From Malachius bipustulatus (Eukaryota; Arthropoda; Insecta; Coleoptera; Melyridae), in NCBI GenBank assembly GCA_910589415.1, contig OU342636.1:41741735-41805734 (forward strand): a stretch of DNA of 64,000 nucleotides. Direction: 5' to 3'. A program made the position numbers and the translations under genes. Positions 40,546 to 53,558 of this stretch are shown piece after piece. How positions within the stretch are numbered: the first letter of the stretch is position 1; the number at the start of each line of letters is the position of its first letter. The notes under the pieces were generated by a model, which made no database searches, was not told where the DNA came from, and saw only the letters and a program-made list of their open reading frames with translations.

Positions 40546-43089
40546 TTCTTCTTGCTGTTGAGGTTGAGGTCCAAACAGCTGCCGGACGTGTGCAGCTAAG
40601 TGGAGAGTCCTGATGATGGTCTCATCGTAAAATTTAAAAAGACCAAAATGCTGTTGACTGCATCTAAATCCAAGAATGTAGGGAAGATAAATGCCGCCAC
40701 TTTTCTAAAGATACAAAGACCCTTTCAAACTAGATGCAGTTCTACAGAATAATCGATACACTTAATGTCAACCAAGATCTTCATTCTTCACGTTGCCGTC
40801 GTCCATACGAGGCGATACTTTGTCTGATCTGAAACATACACATAAGTCTTTATCTTAGGTATTCAGTCTGCCTTTCGGCGTCAGTGTTTATGTCATTAGG
40901 GCTCACTTGGATTCTGTTACAGGTACATGCATGCAGGATTCTTTAAAATAAGTATGTTTCACTTTTGTTTCTTTATTTTAAACTCATTGAAGCTCAATTA
41001 TAATCAATTTAATTGTTTTTGAAATTAGCCAAAAGCACACAAGCTTTTACCTCTATATTTAATGTGCTTTCCATCTCTACATTTATTAATTAAGTACCTA
41101 TGGTGGTTATTTTAAAATCCTTACAGCCAGTATTATAAAAGCACATTAAGCTAGCGGCCAGATTTCAGATACCATTTTTGTAATCCCTTCCATGCCAAGA
41201 ATAACTAAATTGCTATATTTCCCACTTACGATCGATACGTTTTCTAGAAAAGGCCCCAGAAATATGCTCGTTGACCTAATGAGCCTTTATAATACTGGCT
41301 GTAATAAAGTCAATAAATCTGTTGCATTTCAGAAAGCTGTTAATGAGCTTTTAATCTAAAAAGGTTAAAAGCTGTTTTTTTTTCAAACAAAAAGCTCTTA
41401 AAAAATGACTCTGAGGCACAAAATTTGAGACGTCGAGCGTAAAGTCAAAAAGTAATGCGTAAATATTTGAAAAAACATTAATAAATTATTATTGATACTT
41501 ATAGGTAGTCACGGTTCAACACAGGAATAAGTGCACTTGTGATAAAATAAACTCTGTTTTAACGAGTGGTTTGCTTACTTAATAGTTTAGTCACAGTTGC
41601 TATTTCTTATGAAGATGTGGGTTTTTCACAACAGCCATAAACCTTGTCATCTTTTAAATCTTTATATTTTCAAAATATTATATTTTACGAGTTTCTACTT
41701 GAGTGTTATGGCGATTATATGTTTTCAAAATGGTTGGAAACGCTATGTTTAATAATGAGTAGGTAGGCATATTGTGTAAAGGAAATCATATCAATAGAGG
41801 AAATTCAAAGAAAAATGATTTTAATAAGCCGGAAGTGAGTTGGTTTAATATAGAGAGATCAAGATGAAACATTATAAAAAAGAAAAAAAAAATTCTACAT
41901 AATTTCTGCAACATTGTTTTGCTAATCTTTACAGCGGGTATAGGTACCCGTTTTTGTAAAAAATGCATGAGGATCTCCCTATTTTCAAGAGTTACGAAGT
42001 GGGTCAACACAATTGGGGCTAGACTGCGTATTTTTATTAGGCTTACTTAAGTCATGATCAACGATCATGATCATTTGAAATTTCGAAAATTTTGAAAACC
42101 GACTAGATCCTGGCGTTCTAGTGGTCATTTTTTGTTTTTCCTATATGGTCGCCATATTGTTTCGGAGAACATAAGCAAAACCCATTCACCGAAAAATATC
42201 AAAGCAAGTCATATTGACGTAAATTATTCCATGAAAAAAATTTAGACGTAAGTCGTACAATTTTTTAAACAAAAAAATTCGTTACACATAATATGAACTA
42301 CAGTTTCAGAATGTTGGAACGTTTGAGTGGAAAATAGCTATTCTTCGCGAGATGAAGACGCTATTTTCTCTTCGACCTTTTGAGAAAATCATTGGTTAAA
42401 AAAATAAAACTTTTCAATAGACTTATTTTCTTGATATTTACGTTGTCATCTTTTACTAAATTCCCAGTAATTTCAATTATCAGTAAAGGATGCTCTGGAA
42501 TGAAGAGCAATTCCGAGGTCATTTCTTATCACACCACCACCCAGTTATTTTATTTATTGTTTAATATTTTCATGAATAGATATTATCTAGTCTGGTTATT
42601 ATGATTTGTCTAGTAAGAGGTCAGGTCAGGTGCGCTGGTAGCTGGCGTTGATTGAAGCGCATATATTGCGCGCATCTAAATTATTGATTTTTCAGCTTTA
42701 TTTACAATATTTCACATATACAGGCACAATAATGAGGTTAGGGCTTTATTCGAATCCGAATGTATTATAAACTATGAACGATTGGTAATAGGTTAAAGAT
42801 AAGCCAAGAGCGTTTCAATAGTTAGTTGGCGATAGGTGGCCGTGGCGTTATTTTAACATGTTTGACGTCACGCAGTTAATTTCCGAAATTAGGTTCTCAA
42901 AATGCCGAGTAGTGATTGGCTTAAATAGAACATTCCCTCATCGTAAGCGGTGATGAGGGAATGATCGCATGTGGAATGTACGAAATTAATTAAATGAAAT
43001 TGGCAGTATAAAGAACGTATTATTAAATGGCCGAAGAGAATAATATTTTAAATATTTAGTAAGAGAAATAGAAAAGTACGTACAAGTAC
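40546..43089. other. No gene recognised
   Basis: Unassigned AT-rich DNA with one clean 12-bp hairpin: CATTCCCTCATC 42931-42942 with GATGAGGGAATG 42952-42963. Nothing coding is supported. Confidence 0.45.
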
Positions 43090-43720
43090 AGTTTATGCTT
43101 TTCTTGTTAACAGGAATGCAAATGATACCTTGGAATACAGAGTCTACCTGAAACCACACACACATATCGCTATTTATTTAAAACGGATCAACGGAAAAAT
43201 TGAAAATGAATGGAAACTACAATTATCATCCCACATTTGTCGGGCCCAACAAATCCAAAAGCCCACGAACAACCACCAAGAGTTTCGGGAGCTTCATTTC
43301 ACCCTTACCTCAAGCACGTCACTAATCGAATCGGTAAACTCCTGCAGCGCCACGGCATCAAAACCATCGTTAAACCTACTCGAGCAAATTCACAATATTA
43401 TTCTTCTTCAAGCTGCTAAAGACGCTCACCCTATTGATCCCCTTTCTTCTTCTGGAGTTTATAAAATACCATGCTCCTGTGGTGCTGTAGACGTCGAGAC
43501 CATCAAACGCAGTGTCATCATCCGCGTCACTTAATATAAGATAAACTATCTCCTGGATCAAAAAGATAAATCAGCTGTCGCTGAGTATGCTGCCACGAAA
43601 ATACAAAAATCTTTGGAATCTATGAAATCTATAAACATACAAATAATTTCAACACGAAGGAAGAAGGAATGAAACTGCGGAGGATTTGGTATTCGACTCT
43701 ATATATGTCAAGTCCTAATT
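43090..43720 (+). pseudogene. Penelope-like element: end of reverse transcriptase and GIY-YIG region
   Basis: Broken frames follow the order known for Penelope-like proteins. NRNANDTLEYRVYLKP comes at the end of the reverse transcriptase. YLKHVTNRIGKLLQRHGIK then TIVKPTR follow in the linker. Next is SSSGVYKIPCSCGAV, the first strand of the GIY-YIG endonuclease. Last are DKSAVAEY and KHTNNFNTKEEGMKL-like stretches in other frames. The YIG half reads DVET, so the nuclease signature is lost. There are at least three frameshifts and a stop after VIIRVT. The catalytic part of the reverse transcriptase is not present. Confidence 0.75.
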
Positions 43721-43960
43721 ACTCAGCAACAATCGTAAAGACCGGCCGTTGCGAGGGTGGAGAAAGATAGAGGGCGGTATGACGTCATATCGCACTATCA
43801 TCCTATAAATAGGAACGCTCTTACTCTTGTACAGCTAGTTTTCAGTGAACAAGAAAGCATCGTTTGCGCTCATATAATGATGATGTCTACCATAGTTGTA
43901 GACGCAATGTTTGTAGCAAATTTACGAAGACCACGGCTAAATATCTCGCAATCAATAATT
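43721..43960 (+). mobile_element. Penelope-like terminal region (pLTR-like)
   Basis: Downstream of the coding remnant, GTATGACGTCATATCGC and a TATA-like CCTATAAATAGG (43802-43813) suggest a promoter. Next comes TTTTCAGTGAACAAG, then ATGATGA (43877-43883) with a 6-bp stem 43885-43890/43898-43903 and GCAATG in place of GAAACG. The end CGAAGACCACGGC corresponds to the CCGTGGTCT block of the copies near 23.2 and 28.6 kb. Confidence 0.55.
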
Positions 43961-45595
43961 GTAATTTCATCAGCGAGAGTATCCTCACAAAATGGTAATA
44001 TGTACACATTCAACAAAGAATCTTCAAATTTATCTTAGCTAAACGGACTATAAAGTATGATTTGCGTAATTGTTTCGCTAAACGTTCCATTATGGCCTTG
44101 GTAACCTTATCAAGGCAAATGATCGTCAAACGAAATGCTCAAAAACCTAACAGATTTAAGGTTCCGGGAAATGTTTTTCTTGGACCGAAATTAACAGAAA
44201 CTGTCTTCAGTTATTTCAGAATAACTCATCTGTTACACGCATGGTGGAACCATAACGTAACTTACTCAATTTTTTAGGAGAGGAAGCAGTACTGACACGA
44301 TAAGCATATTACGTGTAAACTGAGGCAGGGCATGAGTAAATACCAGTAATAGTAGGGGACCTTTGTACTGAACCCTATGGTGTACCCAAATTAACATCAC
44401 GTATTTAGCGCTTCAATATTTAACATTGTAATTTTGAGCTTCGTATGACAAACTATTAATCGTTTTTAGGAAGAAATAAGAAACCGTGAACTTCTTATGT
44501 GCCTAACAGTTTATTAATTGTACTTGCACGTATATTATTTCCTCATTAAACTAATACCTCTAACGGCACAAGTATTATTTTTCAAAATTTACGTTTTTGA
44601 ATTTCTATTCGTCCATTGGTTGTATCCTCATGACAACAATAGTAATATACGAGCATTAATAATAATCAAAGAGAAAATACTTTTAAACCTCCGAATCCCA
44701 TATGGTTTACTTCGAGTATTCTTGACTTAAACCTAATGCATGGCAAACATTAATAATAATATTACTTGAAACACCTATTCTAACATTATCTTGACATTAG
44801 CTAAATAATTACGTAACGTAAATAAAACGGCTTGGTGTCCAAGAGACTACTTCCTATTTGCTCCAAGGCACCGAAAATCTGGCATGTGTAACAAAAACAA
44901 TCAAAATTCTCGTATGAGAAAGCTTCGGTTTGCTGGTAGTATTTTTATATAAATAATTCGTAAATAAAACAATTCACGCTCAGGTCAACTTTTATTGTCT
45001 AAGAATTCGCCAACACGTGATAAAATTTCTTGGTCTTTAATGCGTTTTGTACGTCAGATTTTTCATTCTTTTTAAGAAACTGATACCGATAAGTGATATG
45101 ATTTAATATTTTATAATACGAACGGGTATCAAAGTGCTTCAGCGGCCGCGAGAGTGTATGCAGTAATAAGTTTTCCACAAGAACTCAATATGTACCTCGC
45201 CAGAAGTGCAGAAGATTCGATACAATAGTCACTTAACTGAAGACCAGGGCGGAAATGCTGGAAGACCGTGGCCTCATCGCATGCTGGAAAATCAAGAGAG
45301 AATTCTCCATTTATCTTAAGAAGATCCATCTAGGATCTAGGCTACGCTAGGTGTTTCTGGGCAAGCAAATTTGTAGCTCACAGTACGGTGTGGGTTAGAA
45401 TCCGTGAAAATCAGATGCACCCGTATCATATATCCAACGGGTGCAAACCTTTAATGCCTGCAGATCATCCGCGGAGGATGCAATAATTTAGCAACAGCTT
45501 TTTCTGAACATTGAAAATGACAGTAAGTCACTCAAGGAAATCGGTGGCTGATAAAACTACATTTACCTACTCGTAATGAGATCGTGCATTTTAAA
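43961..45595. other. No gene recognised
   Basis: Short frames only. The bases at 45125-45340 are somewhat GC-richer, but I see no identifiable protein in any frame. Confidence 0.45.
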
Positions 45596-46010
45596 AACAC
45601 TCATCGGTGGTCAATGGAGAATCCACATGCGAAAAGAATATACCATTTCCAGCAACTGTTTTCTGTTTATATTTAGTGCGGCAAGGTTAATGGGTTGTTG
45701 ATTAAGAGGACTTTACTTCCCAACCGTATGAATGGCGGGATGAGGGCTGGAGATATCTTGAACTTTTTACAAATCAATTTGCCTGATTTGTTGGAAATGT
45801 TAACTTAAATGTGAGGCTTGTACATGATGGTGCACCGCCACATTACCACAGAAACTTCAAAATTTCCTCAATAACGTATTTCCATCAAACAAAGGGATGG
45901 TCCAATTAAATGGGCTTTGCGTTCTCCATGCAGGCTTCGATTCCGGTGATTTTTACTTTGCGTGGTGACATGCGGTGTTTAGTCTAATCACACGAAGCAG
46001 GTGAAATTGA
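45596..46010 (+). pseudogene. Tc1/mariner-type transposase remnant
   Basis: The plus strand reads HRWSMENPHAKRIYHFQQ, then TLLPNRMNGGM, FLQINLPDLLEML and, after a frameshift, VHDGAPPHYHRN (second catalytic Asp). This is the same family as the copy at 34.1-35.4 kb. The third-Asp region reads RSPC in place of RSPD. Stops and frame changes are frequent, so no function remains. Confidence 0.7.
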
Positions 46011-49000
46011 TAACTTTGATTTTAGAGGAACTTTATAGGTGATTATTAAAAAGCTATTAATTTTTTTTATGAAACTAATTATGCCATTCCGTGGGCCTAT
46101 ATCAAGTACACAAATCCTCAAAGTTTCAATTTTTTATTCTTAAAATTAACCTCTATTTAGGGGGTGGACCACTGAGACGCAGCATGTAAGCATGAGCGTA
46201 GCTTGCAACGAGGGATGATTCGGTTGTTTCCACTTACGCTAAAGACGTCGGAGAAGATTTCAATTTGACGTTAAATTACTAGTTCATAATTATCACAGCC
46301 AGAAAGATACCACAGCGTTTTAAAAGTTTTGAGTGAATTTGAATCAATGGTGGTACCTGCTCTATATCTATTACGCGACCAACAATGCACAAATGTACAA
46401 ATATTTACATACTTTTATTATTTGTTCAGTTACAAAAAAAGCTAACTGCTTTTAAGGGGATTAAGTGCATTCAATAATCCGTTGATTGTAAAAAAAGGCC
46501 CAAGACTCAAGCCAACAATTTAGGCAGGTTTGAAAACAATTACCAACATATTTGAGCTTGATGTATAACTGTAAACTGTAAATCAGAAATCTTTCATTTT
46601 TGAGTTTTACAGATTTGACCTGGATAGGTACTCTAAAAAACAAATACCGTACTGTTTTTACAGCAGATGTTGAGATCTTTTCAGCTGACAAAATAAAATT
46701 CTAGATCCTTGATGAGTGTTTGATCTATTACCTCTAATAAAGGGGTACATGCACAAATTAATAAATTCATGATACCTAGATACCTAGATTCGTGTACCTA
46801 CCGTGCGATTTAAACATTTCATAGAATTTTTTATACTTTCCGAATCCTGCTCTCACCGAAAGTGTCAAAAAAATTTAAGCTTTTACCTTTCAAGTACAAT
46901 CCTGGGTTTTTGCTCTGGCGATAAGACTTCTGAAGAGTCTCTCAGTACAAGAGTGTTCCTGTTAAATTTTGTAGGATTTAATCAAATCGTTGCAAAGATA
47001 TCTCCCCTTAAAATTTTAGTCCAAACATAGAAAACCCTGTCTTCGTAACTGTTTATCATTTTTTTTTCAAAATTTAGAATTTCCTCTATACCTGGCATTT
47101 AACCATTATTAACCACTCGCATTAGTCATCATGACGAATTACTTATAGGTACCTATAATAATGATTATAACAGTGACTCCCTAATATAAGCGTAAAAGTT
47201 ATACAATTTTGCTCCTTTCTATGCTAAAGGAGAGATGTTTTCTACCGAACATGTTCAGATCTTCTTAAAGACATTCTGTATCATGAATCAATTCATTCAC
47301 CCATTAAAAATTTTGTCTTAATCTGCATAAATTACTTCTTATGAATATTCGGAAAATCGTCAATTAACGGGAGAAAAACCAGATGGCTAAGGCTAGATCA
47401 TTGTGGAACACCCGATGTAACTTCATGCGTGACGAGTAATAATAACTCATCATAGAAAGCATAAAGTTATCTGTCCCGGTGACAAGACTCCCTCCATAAG
47501 CCCCACCAAACTGTCACCATTTCTGAACATCTCTAGCTTTGTATAAGTATCGTAAGTATGATGTTTTGCTCGATTATAATCAAAAGACATAGGCAATCTA
47601 GAAAATAAATATATTTTTGGGATTATTTAACAATTTTCTAAAAATAATACACATATTAAGACTTGCTCTATAATGGTTGTAACAATTTTTGTTTGATTTA
47701 ATTTTTAAGAAAATATTTACGTTCAACAACCCGTGAAATTTGATGTGAACCAACTGATTCATTTACAATTTTCACCTTGTTGGAGATAGAGTAAAGTCAA
47801 CGTTTTACATTCATAAGTCATTAGGATAACAATAACAAATTCTGGCTTGTCTCCTATTTAACCCACGCATTATATAGGAACTTTGGCTCCAAAAAACAAG
47901 TTATGCCGTTACGTAACAATTCTTTACTCATTAGAATAAATTTTATCCCTTACTCAATCTTTAATCGCGAGATTTATTTGATTTGAATCGTTTGAAGTCA
48001 ATCACACCATTACCACCCACGTGTGCTATTATAAGAAAAATGGTAGTTCTTTTATTGTTGAGCATATTATTTATGTAAGTAGGGAGTAAATTGTTTAAAG
48101 GGATTATTTTTGTTATTTTTAAGAACAGTGTCGTAGGTGTTCGAATAAAGAGAGAAGAAATAATTACATATTGACTTTCTTAAATCAGAGACCTATCCAA
48201 GAATATTGCAAAGCATTAAACCATGTCCAAGTACTCTCAGCAAATAATCAAAAACACTCATGACCGATTGCACCGTAGTTATTATAATAGGTAATTGCAT
48301 GAAAATCTTAGTACCTAATATTGCGTATTTTTGTGCTGATTTGTAATCTGAAAAGAATCTAAGATAGGTTCAGTCGTTGCTAATAGCACAGAAAGTTGAC
48401 AATTTTACTCAACTAGTTTCAGGGATGAATGCTTTAATAGCAATTAGCAGGAATGTTTAACTATTGAATGCCGAAAGCTATGAAATTAAATATCACAATT
48501 ATTAGACACTTCAGCGTTAAGTGGTAGAAGTGCACCATTTACTTTAGTCTACCTAAGTACTACCTACCTATTACTTCAACGCCGCAAGCAGTGATGAGAG
48601 CTTTCGCGTGCTTTAGGAAATTAGTCTTGAAGAACTCTTCAGGATATTACAATCAAATCATCATAATCGTTACAGTAAAACGTCTCTTAAAAGTTTAAGC
48701 CATTACTAACATATACTACTATAGTAATTTTTTCACTAAGCATCTACTTCATTAGAAATTAGAATTCTTTCCTTAAACTTTCATGTATATTTTTACAATT
48801 ATTATTATTATTATTAAACTTTTTTTTCTTTTTCAGGTAATGCAATTTTTGACCAGTATTGGAAACATGAAGGTAATATAAGACAAAACAGAAGATACAA
48901 TAATATTTTGTGAATTCTTAACGCTATGTGCATGATGCGGGCGGAATTTTTTTATAATATTATAACCATTTTATATATTATAATAATATCTAACCAAAAC

Positions 49001-50996
49001 TTGACCCCCCTAATCTGGAAAAGTAAAGACTTTTCTTGATGAAATAAATATCATATAACACCCCCCCCCCCCCCAATGGAACATATAACCCTCTCAACGA
49101 CCTCTTTACCTCTTTACAACCACTTTTTTGATGCCCTGATCAATGTAGGTATATCTACTTTCAAGAAAAAGAAACTTGAAACTTTCAGTTTCAAATCAAA
49201 ATGATGAAGTTAATTTAATTACTTCAAGTTGAATTCAATGATAATTAAATGGGTATGAGTAAAGTTGAAGCTTAAAAGTAAAATTAAAAACTACGAGAAA
49301 AGTAAAAATTAAGATAAGTTGAACATTTATCTTATCCCAGAAAAAATTTGTGAATATTCATGGGAATGATCTTTTAAGAAACTTTCGACGTTACCATCTG
49401 CATTAAAGTGCTATTGTCAACTTGCATTCGATATTTTGCTTCGGGTGTGAGCACCAAAATGTTGCTTGTTGTTTATTTCTGATTTCTCGACATGATTCTA
49501 TCGAAGAAAGCGTGGAAATTGTTATGCATTGTGGTATCGGAAACATGATTGCGCTAGAACTACACTACGAATTTTTAATGCAAACCATATCCGGAAACAT
49601 GGATAAGTTTGTTGGAACGGGTTCTCTTCTAAATAAGAAATTCGAAGAGAACTGCCTAGTCCAAAATGAAGCAACCGAAATGGCAAGCTCAAGCTCTGGT
49701 CTATCTTAGCTGCTTCCAGTGTTCAGCAAATTTTGAAGAACCACAAATTTGATTTTCGGATCAAGTTTTGCGAATACTTTTTCGTGAGTCACTTCTTCTA
49801 AAACCAAATCTGCAACACTTGTTTTTCTGACGGGTGCTTAGGTGCAGGCTCCTCAAAAATTTAATGTTTGGGTCCGCGAAAAATATTAGAAAGTGAGAGG
49901 AATTCCCTCACTATTATATAACACCATAAATGAAGATCGTGTAGCGGAGCACCCTCAGTTAGAACAGGTCCAGATAGAAAAAGGCGGCGTTGTCAGATGT
50001 AGCACCTGCTACTTACATACATTATTAGGATATACTAATTCCATTACAACACCCGATTAGGATTTATAATAGGTACTCGATTACCACACGTTGGGGGAGG
50101 GATTCATCTCGATGTCCAGATGAAGACCTCGGGTAACCGGTAAAAGAGCATGACTCTTTAAAGTGGAAATCGTAGAACGCAACGGGGCAAAAAAAACGCC
50201 CTTACATATCAGGAAATCCAATAACCAACATAAAGCTAGGATCATGAATTACAATTCCACAAATAGGAATTCAAAGCAACCAAAAACAAATCAATCTCGA
50301 GTACGTGAAAAGCCAATCAAAATCAATCAAAACCAAAAACTCCTTTAGCACATCATATACGAATTCAAACTCCAATCAAAATTTAAAAACAAACTCCACA
50401 GAAAATTGCTATGAAATGTTATTGCCAGTCTGGACTGAGTTATATGCTTTCTAAACAGGTGTTAGGGGTAAAACCTTGGACCACGGTGGAATCGATGGTT
50501 GGTCTCGATATCCGTAAACAAGCCGGCTCCAGAATAGGTATTCGTAAAAATTCCAGCATTCAATTGTTACCCAGGCAAGCCTGAGGAATAATCTTAGAAT
50601 AGCGGCCTAGTTTGGTCAATTGGTCATCACATTTAAAATAGCAAAACAAAACTGCGAATCGCAGAGAACGTCGTATTCGAAATGATAAGGTATATTGACT
50701 CATCGCCTTACGAGGCTAGGTAGAACAAAAAGATAGCCGCAGGGCAAATAGGTATTGACGGTCCAAAAGAGGCCATATAAAGGTAGCCCAGTGAGGCAAA
50801 ACGACGACACAACAAATAAACGAAATGAGTTAAAACAACTATCATGAGTATGACGTCAATTCAGGAAAACCCAGCTTTCACAAGGGAAAAGCAATTGGAA
50901 AGACATTCGTATAATGTTTAAAGAGGAGGTAGCAATCAAAACAAACATGGCAACACTGCGCTCTCGATATCCAAGCCAAGCTAGCAACTCGACAAA
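46011..50996. other. Long stretch without recognised gene
   Basis: I see no credible coding region. A 15-base C run lies at 49061-49075. The frame 49422-49709 (95 codons) has ordinary composition but no recognisable similarity. This is the longest transposon-poor stretch of the first 51 kb, and it could be intronic or regulatory. Confidence 0.4.
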
Positions 50997-51220
50997 CAGA
51001 CAGACATTTCCGCCATATCCCGGATAGTCTGAAACCAAAATGGTTGTATTCTTTAATTAATTCGAGCTGTTGCTTGAAATGAAATCAAAGAAACCAGAAA
51101 AAGGAAATTAGGCAAAGAAAATCGTTGAATAGGTAATCAGACAGACATTTCCGCCATATCCCGGATAGTCTGAAACCAAAGTGGTTGTCTTCTTTAATTA
51201 ATTCAAGCTGTTACTTGAAA
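50997..51220. repeat. Direct repeat, two 83-bp copies 141 bp apart
   Basis: CAGACAGACATTTCCGCC through CTGTTGCTTGAAA at 50997-51079 is repeated at 51138-51220 with about four substitutions, including TTCTTTAATTAATTC. Confidence 0.85.
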
Positions 51221-51307
51221 CAAAATAATAAGAAAGCACAGGTGTGCAAAAGAGTGGAATCCGAAATGGATTGTAGTTTGAAAAATGCATGAAAGGGATT
51301 CATCATT

Positions 51308-51775
51308 CGCTTTCCATTGTTTTGTACTCTCTATGCAAAATCACAGCCCATCTCGCCCTTCACCATGTTACGCCCTTGCAAACTAATTCTCTCGCTCATC
51401 ATTCGCTTTTAGACATCTGACAGGAAGCCAACAGTTGACAACAAGTCTCAGTAAATTTCCCCGCTTTTCCGAAAGAAATCCCAATCAACCGAGATACAAT
51501 GCAGTCATAGTAGGTTCTTTTGCGCATCCGTTTCGGCCATGGTAATCCTGGCATACCTCAATCAACGAGCAGGGGTGACAACGGTAAACACAACGTAAGA
51601 AATCACAGCGGTCCTATTAGGGGAAACCCAGAGGTAAATAGACGATCACAGTGGCTTTTCGCTACAGACGATGGGACTCGGGTTCGTGTCGTTACTCCAA
51701 GAAAAATGAACTTTTGCGCAGACTATGTCTTACCTACACAGTTAAGACCGAGACTTCCTCTAAAAAAAAGAATGA
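51308..51775 (+). mobile_element. Dispersed repeat, SINE-like, plus copy
   Basis: Bases 51308-51697 match 57472-57865 in reverse orientation at high identity by eye. Shared words include CGCATCCGTTTCGGCCAT and GGCATACCTCAATCAA. A GGGTTCGTGTC (B-box-like) occurs near 51679. The 3' end 51726-51775 (CACAGTTAAGACCGAG, then A-run) matches the tail of the SINE at 17000-17225. Probably a composite pol III-type element. Confidence 0.6.
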
Positions 51776-52151
51776 AGCCCTAGAAGCACTTTCAATAAAT
51801 GCAATCTAATTAAGAAACTTTTCAAGATCGGCATTTAGAATCCAGACCTCACGAAATGTAATATTTTATTTTAATTATAAAAAAATCATGATATTTTACT
51901 TTTTTCTTCAATCTTCGTGCCGCCCATGAATATCTGTTGCCAAGGTGGGTCTGAATTGATTTACAAACAAGCAAAGCGAAGCTTATTCAAAGGCGCATTG
52001 AAACGACATCATAAGAAAATTACAGAGGCCTGGCAGTATAATAGAAACATGTTCTTGAATAATTATTATGATACTCATATGATGCAGTTCATAGCACTTT
52101 GTATAGGTGTACTTTTTTTTCCTGCATACATACACACAGCAGATAGGTAGG

Positions 52152-52286
52152 TATAGTTGACCAAGAGATATAACGAAATGATCTAATTGTTAAACTGTCA
52201 TATTTTATGACTTCAACAATATTTCAATAATCCAAAAATTGATAAAATGACAGAAGTCGTTTCGTTATATCTCTGGTCCAACTATA
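52152..52286. mobile_element. 135-bp MITE
   Basis: TATAGTTGACCAAGAGATAT then AACGAAATGA at the left is mirrored at the right (CGTTATATCTCTGG then CCAACTATA), with TGTCAT/ATGACA also paired inside. It is non-coding, and the short near-symmetric shape is that of a small MITE. Confidence 0.75.
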
Positions 52287-53558
52287 CTTGAATTTTATCA
52301 TTGACCCGATTCTATTTTTTTTTTTTTTCAAAACTGTTCATGTCGTGTTAAATAATCTCTTGGTACCAACTTATATAATTTATATTTTTTTTTTCAATAT
52401 CACAAAAATGGTCCTTGATTTTTTTCAATACATACCTACTAGGTAAGTAGGTATACACATATTTTAAACATTCTGGAATGTCATGAAATGATAATCCTCC
52501 TCCCGATATGAATACATAAGCCGGTCGTTATGTATATGCAAATTTAGAAAAGTATTCAATTGTTCCGCCGTGTGTAGGCGTGGGTTGATGACGTAGAAAT
52601 TTCTGAAGAACTAATTTGATCTGCGAATAAATAAACATTTCTTATAAAAGGAACATTTTAAAAATCATTATTGGAAACAAACTCTAAACTAAAGAAATAA
52701 TGTAACTGTTTTTAAACTATTCGTGTGCGAACGGTAAAACTGTTAACATTTTGCAATGCAAACTATTATATTAAATCAACGTCATTTCCTTTTGTATTTA
52801 ATTAAAACGATTCAACTCACCTACTTTCCATACGTATCAAAAAACAATACTTCCGATGCAAATATATCGTGCATGAAGCTCATTTGAGCAGATCTGTGCT
52901 TCAAATTAGTAACATTTATTCAAGGATGTTAAAATCCATTAATTCGGCAGACTTCTTGTATGGGTTGAAAGAAAGCCAAAACAGCAATTAGTAAGTAGAT
53001 AACTAAACAAGAAATATATTTCTTTAGTGCCTACAACTTAATTACCTGCATGTATTATTGGTGATTTTATAGAAGCATCAATTTATTTGGTAAATGTGTC
53101 TTATTCGATAACGCGACTTTTTCTGTTTAATCAAACACTCATGGCGACCCACAGGCTGGATAAAGAAGACACACTCTTCCTAAAAGATGAGTCTTGGGGA
53201 AGCAAAATTCAAATCTTACCAGGCTCGCTCATGATCCAAGCGTATCGGAAAGGTTCATAAAAAAAACAGCCAAGCCATGCAGATACAAACTGGCTGCAAA
53301 TGTCATTTTCTTGATCAAAATACCAAGTCACGATTGCCAATTATTGTTTTTTTTTTAATTGCAACTAAGTCTTCGCAGAATTTTGCAATGCAAACATTGT
53401 TGCGTAGCCAAAGTCGTACATTGTAGATTGTAGTGGGAGATATATTGTGACTGTTGGGAGACCTAATGTAGCTCTTTGGTGTAGGTCTTTCAGCGCCTAA
53501 GCACAGGAACCGGGACCTAGCTAGTCCTCCACAATGGCAGAGAACGTACTCCGCCGTT
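52287..53558. other. No gene recognised
   Basis: AT-rich spacer. Confidence 0.45.

Noticed and set aside
40600..40640. CTGATGATGGTCTCATCG as a hammerhead
   Set aside because: No GAAA box at the right place and no consistent stem II.
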